This document shows, one piece after another, positions 1 to 11,037 of a DNA stretch of 64,000 bases. Location: assembly GCA_963748295.1 (NCBI GenBank), contig CAVVIH010000005.1, positions 1 through 64,000 of the forward strand, read 5' to 3'. Numbering within the stretch: position 1 is the first letter of the stretch; every line of letters starts with the position of its first letter. The position numbers and the translations under genes are program-made. The DNA is from CAVVIH01 sp963748295 (GTDB lineage Bacteria > Acidobacteriota > Vicinamibacteria > Vicinamibacterales > 2-12-FULL-66-21). The notes under the pieces are model-generated. The model did no database searches and was not told where the DNA came from. It saw only the letters and a list, made by a program, of their open reading frames with translations.

Positions 1-35
1 AACGAGGGCGTCCCGGCGCACGCTTCTCCGTATAT

Positions 36-1825
36 ATGAGCGTGCTCGGACTGTGCCTGTTCCTCGCCCTTGCGCCACGCCATGACGCCGGATACTCCGC
101 AATACGTCCTGAGTCAGAGCGGCATGGCCCAGGACGGCACGCCCATCGTCAGCCACGCGCCCGAAGCAGACCGTTACGTCAAGGTGCTCACATCCGGCTT
201 TTCCGGACGGCTGTTACGGCTCTACGCGCTGGCGCAGAGGTTCAGCCATCCCGAAAGGCCGTTGCAGCCGGCCTATCTCGTCCTGTCAGACACCCAGGGC
301 GGCTTTCCGCGGTGGGGATTCCAGCGCGACGGGGTGAAATACCCCGAGGCGGCATACGTTGATCTCCCACCGCGGCAAACGGCTGACCGGTCCACCGGCG
401 GGCATAGAGCAGATCTTCCCGCACAAGCTTTTGCACATCATCGTGCGCGATGTACTGGCGGGCGAGATGCCGCCGGGCGGCGCCAACCCGGTCCATGCCA
501 TTGGCGTGAAGACCGACCCGGTCGTGGCGTTCAACAGAGGGGTTCGCCGAACACGCGCAAATCATGGCGATCGACGATCCCGACGCGTCCGCCGATACGC
601 GCGTGCTGGCGGCGAGCGAGTCGCGCATCCGCGCCGCTTATTCGAACATGGCAGCGTACCGTCGGGCGCTCGAAGCCCGATGGGTCATAGCACCGCGGCC
701 CATCGCGGCGTTTCCATCGTGGTTCAGCGGAGCGGAGCAGGGTCAATGCGCTACGACGCGGTGAAGAGAAATCTCTTCGCCCGAGAGCCGAAGCTCCCCC
801 GGCCGCCGCGCGACTTGTATCGTGCCTATCTGTACGGACAACATCCTGCCGGGCGACGTGGACGGTCCTGCGAAGTCGGCCGCGCAGATGCTCGCGACAG
901 AAGGCGTCGTTGCCGCGCTGTTCTGGCGCATCGCTTCGGCGCCAGCACTTCAGGAAAGCTATGCCTCGGAGGCGTTCTACGAGCAATTCGGCGTCCGCGG
1001 CGGAGACCTCGCACCGATTGAAAATGGATATGTGAAGCTGTTTGCCGCGATTCGTGACGGCCCGTACCATGCGGCGGCCGTCGTTCGTGCGTATGCGCGG
1101 CTGTTCCCGCGCGATGCGCAGCCGGTCGACACCATCGTGCGCGAGGTGCTCATCGGCCAGCCGCTGCCTTGCCGGGCCGGGAATCTGGGTGTGGAATGAC
1201 GCCTTTGCGGTGGGCACCACCGTGTTCGGATCAATACCGCGGAATACCGCGGGCGCATGCGTTCGATGTCAATGCCGCTTCCGAGACCGACCTCCTGACG
1301 GTGCCGGGGATGACCCGGACGAGTGCACGGGCGATGCTTCGCCCGCACGCCGGCGCGTCGATCGACGATCTGCGCCGCGTCAACGGGACGACGGACGGCT
1401 GTTCGCGACGCTCCGTGACATGCACGACAAGGCTCTCCGCCAGCAGACGCGGCAGGACAAGGAGAAATCGCTGTCGATTCGAACCCTTCTCATGTCCTAT
1501 GTCTGGCGCGCGATCGCGGTGTACTTCGTGTGCGCAACGGCGTCTGCTGCCTTGTATCGAGCTGTGCGGCGCCGCCATCGGACGTGGCGCGCGTCATCCT
1601 CAACCGGCTGGCGAGCATCACTTTCGGATTCGGCGGCCTTTGGCTGGCGGAAACCGTACCGGGCTTTTCGCGTTCGAGCTGCCGGTGATCCTATTCGGGC
1701 TGCCGGCAGCCTCGGTACGCTGTGGCGCGCGCGAGCCGGAAAGGCCGCCGCGCGGCCATGTGGTGCTCGCGGCCTGGACGGTCGCGAGCCTGCCGGCGGC
1801 GCTGGCGGTCCGGCCGATGGGTTAG
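36..1825 (+). CDS. Gluzincin-like peptidase domain + helix-hairpin-helix + C-terminal membrane segments, frame-disrupted
   Basis: Reading across several single-base frame breaks gives one protein of roughly 590 residues. It starts with a hydrophobic leader (MSVLGLCLFLALA), followed by a soluble domain, a ComEA-like helix-hairpin-helix (FDVNAASETDLLTVPGM, near 1260-1380) and hydrophobic segments up to the stop. The soluble part contains HKLLH at 422-436. One frame over, if the extra A at 536 is dropped, it contains NEGFAEH at 533-554. HExxH followed by NEGxAE is the zinc-site layout of gluzincin metallopeptidases; here the catalytic Glu codon reads AAG (Lys), one base from GAG. Breaks are visible near 350, 536, 750, 1185, 1400 and 1570. 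The function is not known. It may be a degenerate peptidase or an active one with a sequence error. A beta-propeller gene follows 33 bp downstream. Confidence 0.5.
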
Positions 1826-1857
1826 CAGCGCGACGAGTCATCCCGAAAGGACCTTAC

Positions 1858-3149
1858 ATGGATCGGAGCACCTTCCTTCGCTCGCACTGGCAGTGCCGTG
1901 CTCGGCCAGTCTGCGAAACCAGCGCCAGAAACCGACATCCAAACCCGGGCCCAAACCAGCCACAGGCGTGCCCTGGACGCAGTGGGGCGGGCCGAATCGC
2001 AACTTCCAGACCGAAGCGCACCGGGATGAAAGACACGTGGCCCGCGACCGGACCGCGCGTGGTGTGGAAGCGGCCGCTCGGCGAAGGCTACTCCTCGCCG
2101 GCGGTCGAGAACGGCGTGCTCTACACGATGTACGGCAAGCCGCGGGAGGAAGTCGTGATGGCGGCCAACGCGGAGACCGGCAAGACGCTGTGGGAACACG
2201 ACGACGCCGATGACGTTTCAGAGCGACGCCGCCGCGAGCATGGGCAACGGCCCGTACTCGACGCCGCTGATCGTCGGCGATCGCGCTCTTCACGACCGGC
2301 GTCGCCGGCCGGCTGCAGTGCCTCGACAAGAAGACCGGCAAGCTGCTGTGGACGCAGCAGCTCTGGAGCGAGCACGGCGGCTCGCGGCTGATGTACGGCT
2401 ACGCGTCGAGCCCGATCGCGTTTCGCGAGCATGGTCATCGTTCCGGTCGGCGGCCGCGGCAAGGCGGTGATGGCGTTCCAGCAGGCGGACGGCAAAGTCG
2501 CGTGGGCGAAGCACGACTTCGGCAACGTCTATTCGTCGCCGATCCTGATCAACGTCGGCGGGCTCGAGCAGCTCGCGCGTGCTGATGGACGGCGCGCTGA
2601 TCGGCGCTCAATCCGCACAACGGCGATCTGCAGTGGCAGGTGCCGTTCAAGGCGGACTACTCGATCGCCGTCGCGACGCCGGTGTGGGGTCCCGGCAACC
2701 TGCTGTTCATCTCGTCCGAGTACAACGCCGGCGTCGAAAGTGATCGAGCTGCAGCGCAACGGGCTGCAGACGACGGCGACCGAGTTGTGGAGCTCGAACC
2801 GGCTGCGCCTGCACCACGGCAACGCGATGCGCATCGGCGACACGATCTATTTCTCGAGCGGCGGCAAGGGCAGCCAGGCGATCCTGACGCGCGGTCGACG
2901 CGCGCAGCGGCAAGATCCACTGGCAGGAGCGCAGCATCGAGAAGGCGACGTTCGTGTGGGCCGACAGAAGCTGATCACGCTCGAGCAGGACGGGAACGCT
3001 GATGATCGCGCATCCGTCGCCGCAGGGGTTCAAGATCGCCGCGAAGGCGCCGCTGCTGACCGAGCTGTCGTGGACGCCGCCGGCGCTGGTCGGGCACGCG
3101 GCTCTACATTCGCGATCGGCGGACGATGATGGCGGTCGATCTGGGCTGA
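1858..3149 (+). CDS. PQQ-binding-like (BamB/quinoprotein-type) beta-propeller protein, frame-disrupted
   Basis: Joining the frames gives about 425 residues of propeller blades with the usual PQQ-repeat wording: VVWKRPLGEGYSSPAVENG, then LQCLDKKTGKLLWTQQL, AFQQADGKVAWAKHDFG and NGDLQWQVPFK. The end, RRTMMAVDLG, is clean at 3149. The start ATG has a purine-rich AAAGGA a few bases upstream and opens a probable signal sequence (a leucine/alanine stretch, recovered by shifting frame near 1890). Breaks lie near 1890, 2020, 2215, 2290, 2580, 2740, 2900 and 2995. Proteins of this kind in acidobacteria are usually exported. No enzyme-specific PQQ dehydrogenase motif is visible, so a scaffold or BamB-like role is as likely as an oxidoreductase one. 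It converges on the DUF5916 gene with 6 bp between the stops. Confidence 0.75.
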
Positions 3150-3155
3150 AGAAGC

Positions 3156-5343
3156 TCAGTATCGAAGAAACCGCGTACTGGAACTTCACCAGAAGCTGAT
3201 TCGACTGCGAGCTGCCAGCGGTCCAAGCGATCCGGACGTTGTGGTTGTAGACGACGAACAGATCGGCGACCGGACTGAACGTCCAGCGCAGCCGCGTGTT
3301 CACGCCGACGGAGTCGCTGTCGGTGTCGTACTGCACGTAGCTGACGACCGACAGGTCGGGAGAGATGTTGATCGCGAACCGGTTGCCGATCAGCGTCTGC
3401 GTGAAGTCGGCCGGACGGGAGCCGGCCGATGTTGCGCTCGCCGGTGAATTCGACGGTGACGAGCGGCGTCGGATTCCACGCGCCGGTCCACAGAAACTGG
3501 TCCAGATCGCCGTCGTAGAAGTCCGCCGAACCACCAGGTCACCTGAGCGTAGAGCCGGCGCTTCTGTGCCGTGCCCAGCTTCGACCCGGTAGCGCATCCA
3601 GTGGTACGAGCCCGGGAGCGATCACGACGCCATCGGCGATCTCGAACGGCGCGACCAGCCGTTCGCCGGTCGGATTGGCGTTGAACTCGAAGCGGTCGCC
3701 GCTGCGGAAGCGCCAGTTGACCGGCGCCATGAAGACGCGGTAGCTCTCCCAGCGTCCCGACAGATCGGTCGCGAGCGACGGGCCGGAACTCGTGAACAGC
3801 TGCTGAATCGGTCCGCCGCGTCAGGCGCGTGCGGTTGTTGATCTGGCCGTTGTACAGATACACCGCCCGCCGCGGCACGAAGCCAAGCGACGGGTCGAAG
3901 TTGCGGCCGATCCGCTTGGTCGGTCAGCTGCATGTCCCAGAGGTCGTTCGGATAGTCGACCTTGAATCCGTAGGCGCTGGCGTCGCCGCCGAGGCCGTCG
4001 CGGCCGGTCGGCAAGACCCCAGACACCGACCAGAAAGTTCTTGTCGCCTCGGAAGCGCGACGTCGCATACGTGAAGTCGCGCGCCGGTCAACCAGCTTCC
4101 GGAGCGGCCGAGCGGGTCGCCGACGGTGGCGATCGCGCCGACCCACGACTCGCGCCAGAGGTTCTGCTTCACGCGCCCGACGGCCATCAACGCTTCGTCG
4201 TCGACGACGCCCGCGCTTGTCGTTGGTGCCGACGACGAGGCCGCCGAAGTTGGTGTTGCCGGCGCGCCCGTTGATTTGCGTGCCGGCGATGATCGGCACC
4301 TCCTGGCCGTCGACGAGGCCGATGCGCCGGCTGAAGTAGGGCAGCACGTCCTGGTTGAGGCCGAGCCCGAACGAGAAGATGTCGTCGCCTTCGAGAAAGA
4401 ACGTGCGCTTCTCGGGAAAGAACAGCGGAAACCGCGTCAGGTTCGTCCGGCGGGTATCGACCTCGGTTTCGGCGAAGTCGGTGTTGACGTGTCAGCGACG
4501 CGAGCACGTTCGCGCCCAGCCGCTGCGTGACGTCGAGGCTCGGCTGGAACTCGCCCTCGACGCGGCGCGACGGCGCTGGAATACCGCCGCCGGTCGTCAC
4601 GGCCGGCCGGACGCTCAGGCCGAGGCCCGAGGCTGAATTCCGGCAGATCGGTGAGCAGCCCCGCGCGGCTCGTCTGCGTCACCTGGTACTGGCGTGCGGG
4701 AGAGGCCCAGCGATCGGTTTCGAGCCGGCGCTGCATGCGGCGCTGGACGTTGAAGTGCCATTCGCGCAGCGCCGGATTGAAGCTGAGGGTCTGAATAGGA
4801 ATCCGGATCTCGGCACTCCACCCGTCGTCCGTCGATGCGTGGCGGCTTCCCAGATGCCGTCCCAATCGGCGTTTTCGGTTTCGCCGCCCGGGTTGATCAG
4901 CGCGTCGTAGCGGGCGCCGCTCGGGTTGACGGCGAACACGTAGCCGGACCGGCCATCGAGAAAGGGTCCGAGCACCGACCCGCACGTGATCCTCCGAGCT
5001 GAGCGACGCGTCCCGGCGGACGCTGAAACTGACGATGCCGGAGGGATCCGAGTCGTCGCAGACGACCCCGATGACAAGCGCCCTGGCACCGGCGAGGACA
5101 CGCACGACCGTACGTGCGCGATGGGCGCCGCGCCTTCGGCCGGATCCGTTTGCCTGAAGCCGGTCGATCGCCTCCGCCGCGCTCCACGCCGCCTCGTCGA
5201 GCACTCCGTCAATCCGCGCACCGTCGGCAAGTCTTCCCGCGCGGATTGCGGGTGGACCGTTCTCCTGCGCCGCCTGCAGGCCGAGGGCCGACCGATGACG
5301 CGCAGACGAGCGCGACGACGGCAACGCCACGTCGCGTGATCAC
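3156..5343 (-). CDS. DUF5916 / CBM9-like domain outer-membrane protein, frame-disrupted
   Basis: The N-terminal part carries the family-9 carbohydrate-binding-like domain that precedes DUF5916 (RLADGARIDGVLDEAAWSAA, then RDASLSSEDHVRV). The rest is the beta-barrel-like DUF5916 region: FFPEKRTFFLEGDDIFSFG, PNDLWDMQLT, GRNFDPSLGFVPRR and LLVKFQYA near the end. Removing one G near 3170 gives the family-typical ending AFLRY followed by a stop at 3156. The most likely start is GTG at 5343, which overlaps the stop of the DUF1259 gene as GTGA and implies translational coupling. At least eight frame breaks are needed. The family is abundant in Acidobacteriota and Bacteroidota; the presumed role is an outer-membrane carbohydrate-binding or transport protein, with no demonstrated activity that I can name. 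Confidence 0.72.
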
Positions 5344-6258
5344 TTCTGGGCGGCCGGCGTCTTGCCGAGCAGATCGACGGCGCTGCGAACGCCCTGCGCG
5401 AGCTTCGCCGCCGGTCCCGTGCCGTAGTAGTGGAGGAAAACAACCGCCGGCTTCACGCCGGTCATGTGGTGGTGGATCGCCACCACCTGAATTCCGTTGG
5501 CCCGCAGCGCTTTCAGCACCGGCGTCACTTCCTGCTCGAGCATCGCCACGTCGCCCGCCACCATCGCGTCGGCCTCCGTGCCGGCGAAAGCCGCCCAGGT
5601 GTTGAGGCCCATCCGCGCGTTGATGACGGCGCCGTGTTCGCGCAGATCGATGTCCGGCCGACCGATGGTGATCTTGTAGACCGGTCCGTTCTGTTCGCCC
5701 TGGTGGCCGACGATCTTCGCAAGCGCGGCGCCGTCGAGCGTCGGCGTGGCTCCGGACGTGGCCGCCGGCGCGCTCGCGCGCTTCACAGCTTGATCGATCA
5801 GGTCGATCGCCGGCTTGACGCGCTTCGCCAAATCGCTGGCGGTTCCCATTCCGTGCACGTGCATGTAGAAAACCCGCGGCTGCTCCCAGAAGAAGTGGTT
5901 GTGCAGCGCGGTGACGTCCAGCCCGTTGTCCAGAATTGCCGACATCACCGGATTGACCTCGTCCTCGGTGAGCACCAGATCGCCCATCATCACGTCGTGG
6001 CCGCCGTCGCCCTTTGTCAGGGCGAGCCAGCCGCCGAATCCAAACGGCGTCGGCGCCGGCCCGCTGCCCGATGGTCACGCGCAGATCGCCGCGCGGGATA
6101 TTCACTTTCAGAACGCCGTCCTTGAAGTCCCCGGACTTGCCAAGATCAGCGAGGACGGCCTTGTACTCAGCGGGGATTTCCTGTGCCTGTGCCGAACCGC
6201 CCGTCAACGGTGCCGACAGGATCGCCACGAGTGCTATGAGTCTGAATGAACGCATCAT
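5340..6258 (-). CDS. DUF1259 (LppY/LpqO family) exported protein
   Basis: Two DUF1259 modules sit in tandem. One has FFWEQPRVFYMHVHGMG, the other HHHMTGVKPAVVFLHYYGTG; each includes the repeated LxxNGxxVxALHxH pattern that defines the family. The N-terminus is a signal peptide (MMRSFRLIALVAILSAPLTGGSAQA) followed by the mature start QEIPAEYKAVLADLG. One frame break lies near 6040, where KVNIPRGDLRVTIGQRAG leads into the segment ending DVMMGDLVLTEDEVNPVM. The family was named from mycobacterial lipoproteins and has no assigned activity; the paired His clusters suggest metal binding, which is inference. The gene follows the RND transporter by 98 bp and overlaps the DUF5916 start by 4 bp, so it may be the distal part of the efflux operon. 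Confidence 0.85.
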
Positions 6259-6356
6259 GTTTCTCCGGTGGGCGGATCGATCGCAGAATCACCCTATACT
6301 CCGCAACCAGCGCGGCGGGGTTGCCGACAGCGTCGTCGAGATGCACGCCGGCCGAA

Positions 6357-9300
6357 TCATGGCAGTCCATCGCGACCAGAATCGAAGGCAGGAACGGGCG
6401 TGAGGCGTCGAGCAGGCGGCCGACCGAAGTGTTCGTACAGGATCGGAACCACGATCATGTTCAACGCCGTCGAGCTCAACAGACCGAACATGATCACCAT
6501 CGCCATCGGCGCCTGAATTTCGCTGCCTGGCTCGCCGGCGGATAATGCAATCGGCACGAGGGCGAGACCTGCGGCGAGCGCGGTCATCAGGATCGGCACG
6601 AGCCGCTCGGTCGCGCCGCGCGTCACCGCGGTCCCGAAATCCGTGATGCCTTCGTGCTCCTGCAGGTGACGGATGTGCGACACCAGCATGATGCCGTTCC
6701 GCGTCGCAATGCCGAACAACGTGATGAAGCCGACGATCGACGCCACGGACAGGACGCCGCCTGCCAGGTACACGCCGATCACCCCGCCAATCAGCGCAAG
6801 CGGCAGATTGAGCATGATGAGCAGCCCGTCCCGCGACGAGCCAAACGCCGCCGACAATATGAAAAAGATGGCGATCACGACCCCCAGCGACAGCCACAAC
6901 AGCTGTCGTGACGCCTGCGCTTCGCTCTCGAATTGCCCGCCGTACTCGATGTGATATCCCTGCGGCAGCCTGACGTTCTGGCCGACGCGATCCTGGATGT
7001 CGTTGACGACACTGCGCAGGTCCCGGCCCGACACGTTGCTCTGGACGACGATCCGGCGCTGGACATTCTCGCGCATCACGAAGTTCGGCCCGCGGTCCGC
7101 CTGAATCTGCGCGACCGCTGACAGCGGAATCTGACGGCGGTCCGGCGTCTGGATCTGCGTGCTGCCGATCGACTCGAGCGTGGTCGCGTCGTCCAGCGCG
7201 TAGCGGACCACTAATGGAAACGCGATCTGACCTTGAAGAATTTGACCGACCGCGTGGCCGACGCGCGCCGTCTGCAGCGCTTCGGCCACGGCGCCGGATT
7301 CCAGGCCCTGGCGGGCCGCCGCGGCCGGATCGACCCGAACTTTGAGCGTCGGGATGTCGGTCTGGGCCTCGGTCGCCAGATCGACCACGCCCGCGACCTG
7401 CGACATCTGCGACTGCACCTGACTGGCCAGTTGCCGCAGCGTCGGCAGATCGTCGCCAAAGATCTTCACCGCGATATTGGCGCGCGTACCCGACAACATG
7501 TGATCGATGCGGTGCGAGATCGGCTGACCGATGGTGACGTTGGTGCCAGGAAGCAGCGACACTTTCTGCCGCAGTTCCTCGAGCACCTCTTCGCGAGGTC
7601 GGCCCTTCATCTCGAGCCGGACGTCGATTTCGGCCGATTCGACACCCTGCACGTGCTCGTCGAGCTCGGCGCGCCCGGTTCGTCGCGCCGTGGACGTCAC
7701 TTCGGGCACGCTCAGCATCAGACGCTCGAGCGCATTGCCGAGCGCGTTCAAATCGGCCAGGCTCGTGCCGGGTATCGTGACAGCGCTGACGGTCAGGGCA
7801 CCCTCGTTGAATTCGGGCAGAAACGAGCGGCCGGCTGCGACGATCCCGATGACTGCTGCGATCAGCAGCGCCGCGGCGGCCGCGAGCACCGTGCGCCAGT
7901 ACGTGAATGCATGCGCGAGCCAGCGCTCGTACATTCGTTTTGAGCCTCTGCGTCAACTTCGGCTCGGTGCCCGACGCAATCAGCCGCGAGGTCGGAAGCA
8001 GCCAGGAGCACAGGACCGGCGTGACGGTCAGCGCCACGACGAGGGAAGCCGTCAGCGCGACGACGTAGCCAAACCCGAGCGGCCGGAGCAGGCGGCCCTC
8101 GACGCTGCTCAACATGAACAGTGGCAGAAAGACCAGCGCCACGATGACCGTCGCGAAGACAACCGATTGGCGGATTTCGGTGCTCGCCCGATAGACGACT
8201 TCCAGCACTGGCAGGCGCTGCGATTCGGACCGTGCCGCATTGTCTCGCAGCCGCCGAACCACGTTCTCGACGTCGATGATCGCATCGTCCACCAGCTCGC
8301 CGATCGCGATGGCCAGGCCGCCCAGGCTCATGCTGTTGATGGTCAGGCCGAAACGGTCCATGGCGATGACGGCGGCGACCAGGGACAGCGGCAGCGCGAG
8401 CAGCGTGATGGCCGCCGCACGCAGGTTCATCAGAAACACTACGACGACGATGATGACGAGCGCCGCACCCTCGAGGAACGCCTTGAACAGGTTGTCGAGC
8501 GACTGTTCGATGAAGTCCGCCTGCCTGAACAGATCGCGATGAATCTGCATGCCCTGCGGCAGCGCGTGCTGGATGTCGTCGAGCGTGGAGTCGATACGTT
8601 CCGTCAGCTCCAGCGTGTTGACCGCGGGCTGCTTCTGAATGCCGACGATCACAGCGGGCTTCGCATTGTGCGAGCCTTCGCCGCGCTTGATTGCCGCGCC
8701 TTCGCGAACGATGCCGACATCCCGCACCAGCACCGGCGCCGCACTGGTGGTTTTCACGCTGACCGCGCCAATCGCGTCGACGTCGGCAAGCCGGCCGACG
8801 CCGCGCACGAGATACTCCTGGCCCTGTGCGACCTGGAAACCGGCGGTGGCATTCTGGTTCGCCGCGGTCAGCGCCTGTTCGACCTCCTCGACCGTGACCC
8901 GATGCGCCGCCAGCCGCGCCGGATCGAGCACGACTTGGTACTGCTTTTGTTCGCCGCCGGTGGCGATCACCTGCGAGACGCCCGGAACGGCCAGCAGCCG
9001 CCGCCGCACGACGGTCTCGGCGACCGTCCGAACCTCCAGCGGCGAGTGCCGGTCCGACTCGAGATCGATGAACAGCACCTCGCCCATAATCGAAGAAACG
9101 GGCGCAAGGAAGGGCGGTTCGACATTCGGCGGCAGCGATCCCGAGACCAGAGTGAGCTTTTCCGTCACGGTTTGTCGGGCCCGGTTGATGTCCTGCCCCC
9201 AGTCGAATTCAACCCACACGACGGCCACGCCCACCGCAGTGGCGGAGCGGACCCGGCGAACACCCGCGGCGCCGTTCAACGCCGACTCGATCGGAAAGGT

Positions 9301-9495
9301 GACGAGCGATTCGATCTCCAGCGGATCCATCCCCGGCGCTTCAGCGAGGATGGTCACCGTGGGCGCCGTCAGATCCGGCAGCACGTCGAGCGGGATCCGC
9401 GTAGCGGTCCAGCCGCCCCAAAGGAGGAACGCCGCCGCCAGCGCGACGACGATCGGACGATGCGTGAGCGACCAGCGAATGAGTGCGTCAATCAT
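6357..9495 (-). CDS. RND efflux permease, CusA/CzcA-like, one frame break
   Basis: This is a full-length inner-membrane proton-driven efflux pump of about 1,045 residues. The first half starts MIDALIRWSLTHRPIVVALAA and keeps the RND signature around GGLAIAIGELVDDAIIDVEN in TM4; the second half starts near MYERWLAHAFTYWRTVLAA and ends in DGLP at 6357. The break is an extra A in an AAAA run near 7940 (LTQRLK continues as RMYERW). The TM4 motif has VDDAI rather than the exact form of well-studied CzcA or CusA, so the substrate (divalent or monovalent metal, or another compound) cannot be read from sequence. The adaptor and TolC genes lie immediately upstream in the same orientation and complete a tripartite pump. 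The long open frame on the opposite strand is a G+C-driven shadow. Confidence 0.9.
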
Positions 9496-9504
9496 GGTCT
9501 GGCC

Positions 9505-11037
9505 TCAGTGCACGTGCCCGTGCGCGGGGACCGATGTCGACAGCGATGCGAGGCGCACGAGATACGCGCCTTTGGTGACTACCCGATCGCCTGGCTTGAC
9601 GCCTTCGGTGATTTGCACCAAATCGCCCGATCGCGGGCCAAGCGTCACCGCCCGCCGTTCGAACGTTTCCCCTTCACGCTGCACGAATACGATCGGCCGT
9701 CCGGCGTCGTCCACGATCGCTGCCGAGGGAACGACCGGCCTCGCCGCCGTGGTGTCCATCAGGAGGTGAAGGAACACGGCCTGCCCGACCGGAAGTCCGA
9801 GCGTCGTGTTGTCGAATGCAAACGTGATTGGCAGCGTCCGCGACTGCGGATCCAGGACCTTCCCGACGTTGACAAGGCGGCCGGTGGGGATGCGCTGCGG
9901 CTGGCCGGCGACCTCCAGTTCGGCGGCACGCGGCGAGCCGGGCTCGCGCGGCGTCCGCTTCAGGCACCTGACCGACGAGATGGACCTGTGAGGCATCCAC
10001 GACGCGGAACAGGCGGTCCCGGCGGTGACGTTCGCGCCGGTGGCAGCATCGCGCTGCGCGATGACACCCGTCACCGGCGCGCGCACGACGAACTGCCCGT
10101 CGGCATCGGTGCTGCCCCCGGTACGCGCGGCGTTGTACTGGCCAAAACTGGCCTCAGCGGCCGCCAGTCGCGCCTTTGCCAGCTCCTCCGCGGCGCGCGC
10201 TTCATCGAGGCGCTTGCCGGGCGCTGCGCCTGCGGTCGTCAGCCGTTCCGCCCGCTCGCGATCACGGGTCGCGAGCGCGAGCGCCGTTTGCGCTTCCGCG
10301 CGTGCGCGCTGCAACTGCGGAAAGTCGGCGGGCGCAGAGGGCCGCGGTATCAGGCGAGCCAGCTCCTGCCCGCGCGCGACGCTCGCGCCGAGCGCCGCTT
10401 CCACGACGCGCGCGAGGCGCCCGTCGATTGGCGCGACGACGTCGGCCGCGCCGCCGGGCCGCGCCTCGAGGCGCGCCGGCACACGAAGCGACTCGCGCAC
10501 GGCCTGCTCCTTCACGAGCGCCGTGCCGAAGTCCAGGCTCCACTGTTGTTCCTTCAGAAAGCTGATGCCTGGCGCTTCGTCTTCGGCCGCTGAAGCGGCG
10601 GCACGCGCAGCGTCCGCGGTGGGAAACACCTCGACTGTCCCGACGCGATGTTCATCCGCGAATCCCGTCGCGTTGAGCACGATGACGAGCTCGCGCTTGC
10701 CCGACTTCGCCGGCTTGACGTCGACGCCGAAGATGCCGGGACGCGACGGCGCGTCCACGCGAAAGATCTCCGGTTGCCCCCCGCCGCCTTCGAGCCGAAC
10801 CTCCACATTCCCCTCGGTGAGGGGCTTGAACGTATCGAGCCTCGTGAGGTGAATCGCAAAGCGCGAGGTCGACCCGGCCGCAAGCGGCGGATACTCCGCA
10901 AACAGCTCCGTCTTGTCAGTCCATCGCGTCACGCTCAGGGCTTCGGGCTCTTGCGGTGCCGCCTGGGGGGAGGGGGATCTGTTGCACGCTGCCGACAGGA
11001 CGGCGATCACGAACATCGACGAGCGTCTCAAGGCCAC
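9505..11037 (-). CDS. Periplasmic adaptor (HlyD/CzcB-like) with extra N-terminal beta domain
   Basis: A lipoprotein-type signal (MALRRSSMFVIAVLSAAC) is followed by an additional domain of about 130 residues (roughly 30-150, rich in alternating beta residues such as VEVRLEGGGG and FGVDVKPAKSGKRELVIVL). Then come the classical adaptor parts: a lipoyl-like half (VVAPIDGRLARVVEA), a coiled-coil hairpin (residues about 235-300), the second lipoyl half (FVVRAPVTGVIAQRDAATG) and beta-barrel/membrane-proximal domains ending HGHVH. About 30 residues near 9935-10018 are in the wrong frame between two compensating indels; the other frame reads DASQVHLVGQVPEADAARARL. It bridges the RND pump and TolC. The stop is 10 bp before the RND start, and the gene overlaps TolC by 10 bp. 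The extra N-terminal domain may be a substrate- or metal-binding module (inference). Confidence 0.88.
   Translation of the reverse strand: MALRRSSMFVIAVLSAACNRSPSPQAAPQEPEALSVTRWTDKTELFAEYPPLAAGSTSRFAIHLTRLDTFKPLTEGNVEVRLEGGGGQPEIFRVDAPSRPGIFGVDVKPAKSGKRELVIVLNATGFADEHRVGTVEVFPTADAARAAASAAEDEAPGISFLKEQQWSLDFGTALVKEQAVRESLRVPARLEARPGGAADVVAPIDGRLARVVEAALGASVARGQELARLIPRPSAPADFPQLQRARAEAQTALALATRDRERAERLTTAGAAPGKRLDEARAAEELAKARLAAAEASFGQYNAARTGGSTDADGQFVVRAPVTGVIAQRDAATGANVTAGTACSASWMPHRSISSVRCLKRTPREPGSPRAAELEVAGQPQRIPTGRLVNVGKVLDPQSRTLPITFAFDNTTLGLPVGQAVFLHLLMDTTAARPVVPSAAIVDDAGRPIVFVQREGETFERRAVTLGPRSGDLVQITEGVKPGDRVVTKGAYLVRLASLSTSVPAHGHVH

Noticed and set aside
6167..6370. Short minus-strand frame covering the RND/DUF1259 gap
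   Set aside because: It overlaps the DUF1259 signal peptide and RND end, has no ribosome binding site or recognisable motif.
7531..10593. Open frame of about 1,020 codons on the plus strand
   Set aside because: It is antisense to the RND and adaptor genes, is rich in Arg/His/Asp-type shadow residues and has no recognisable domain. High G+C makes such frames long by chance.
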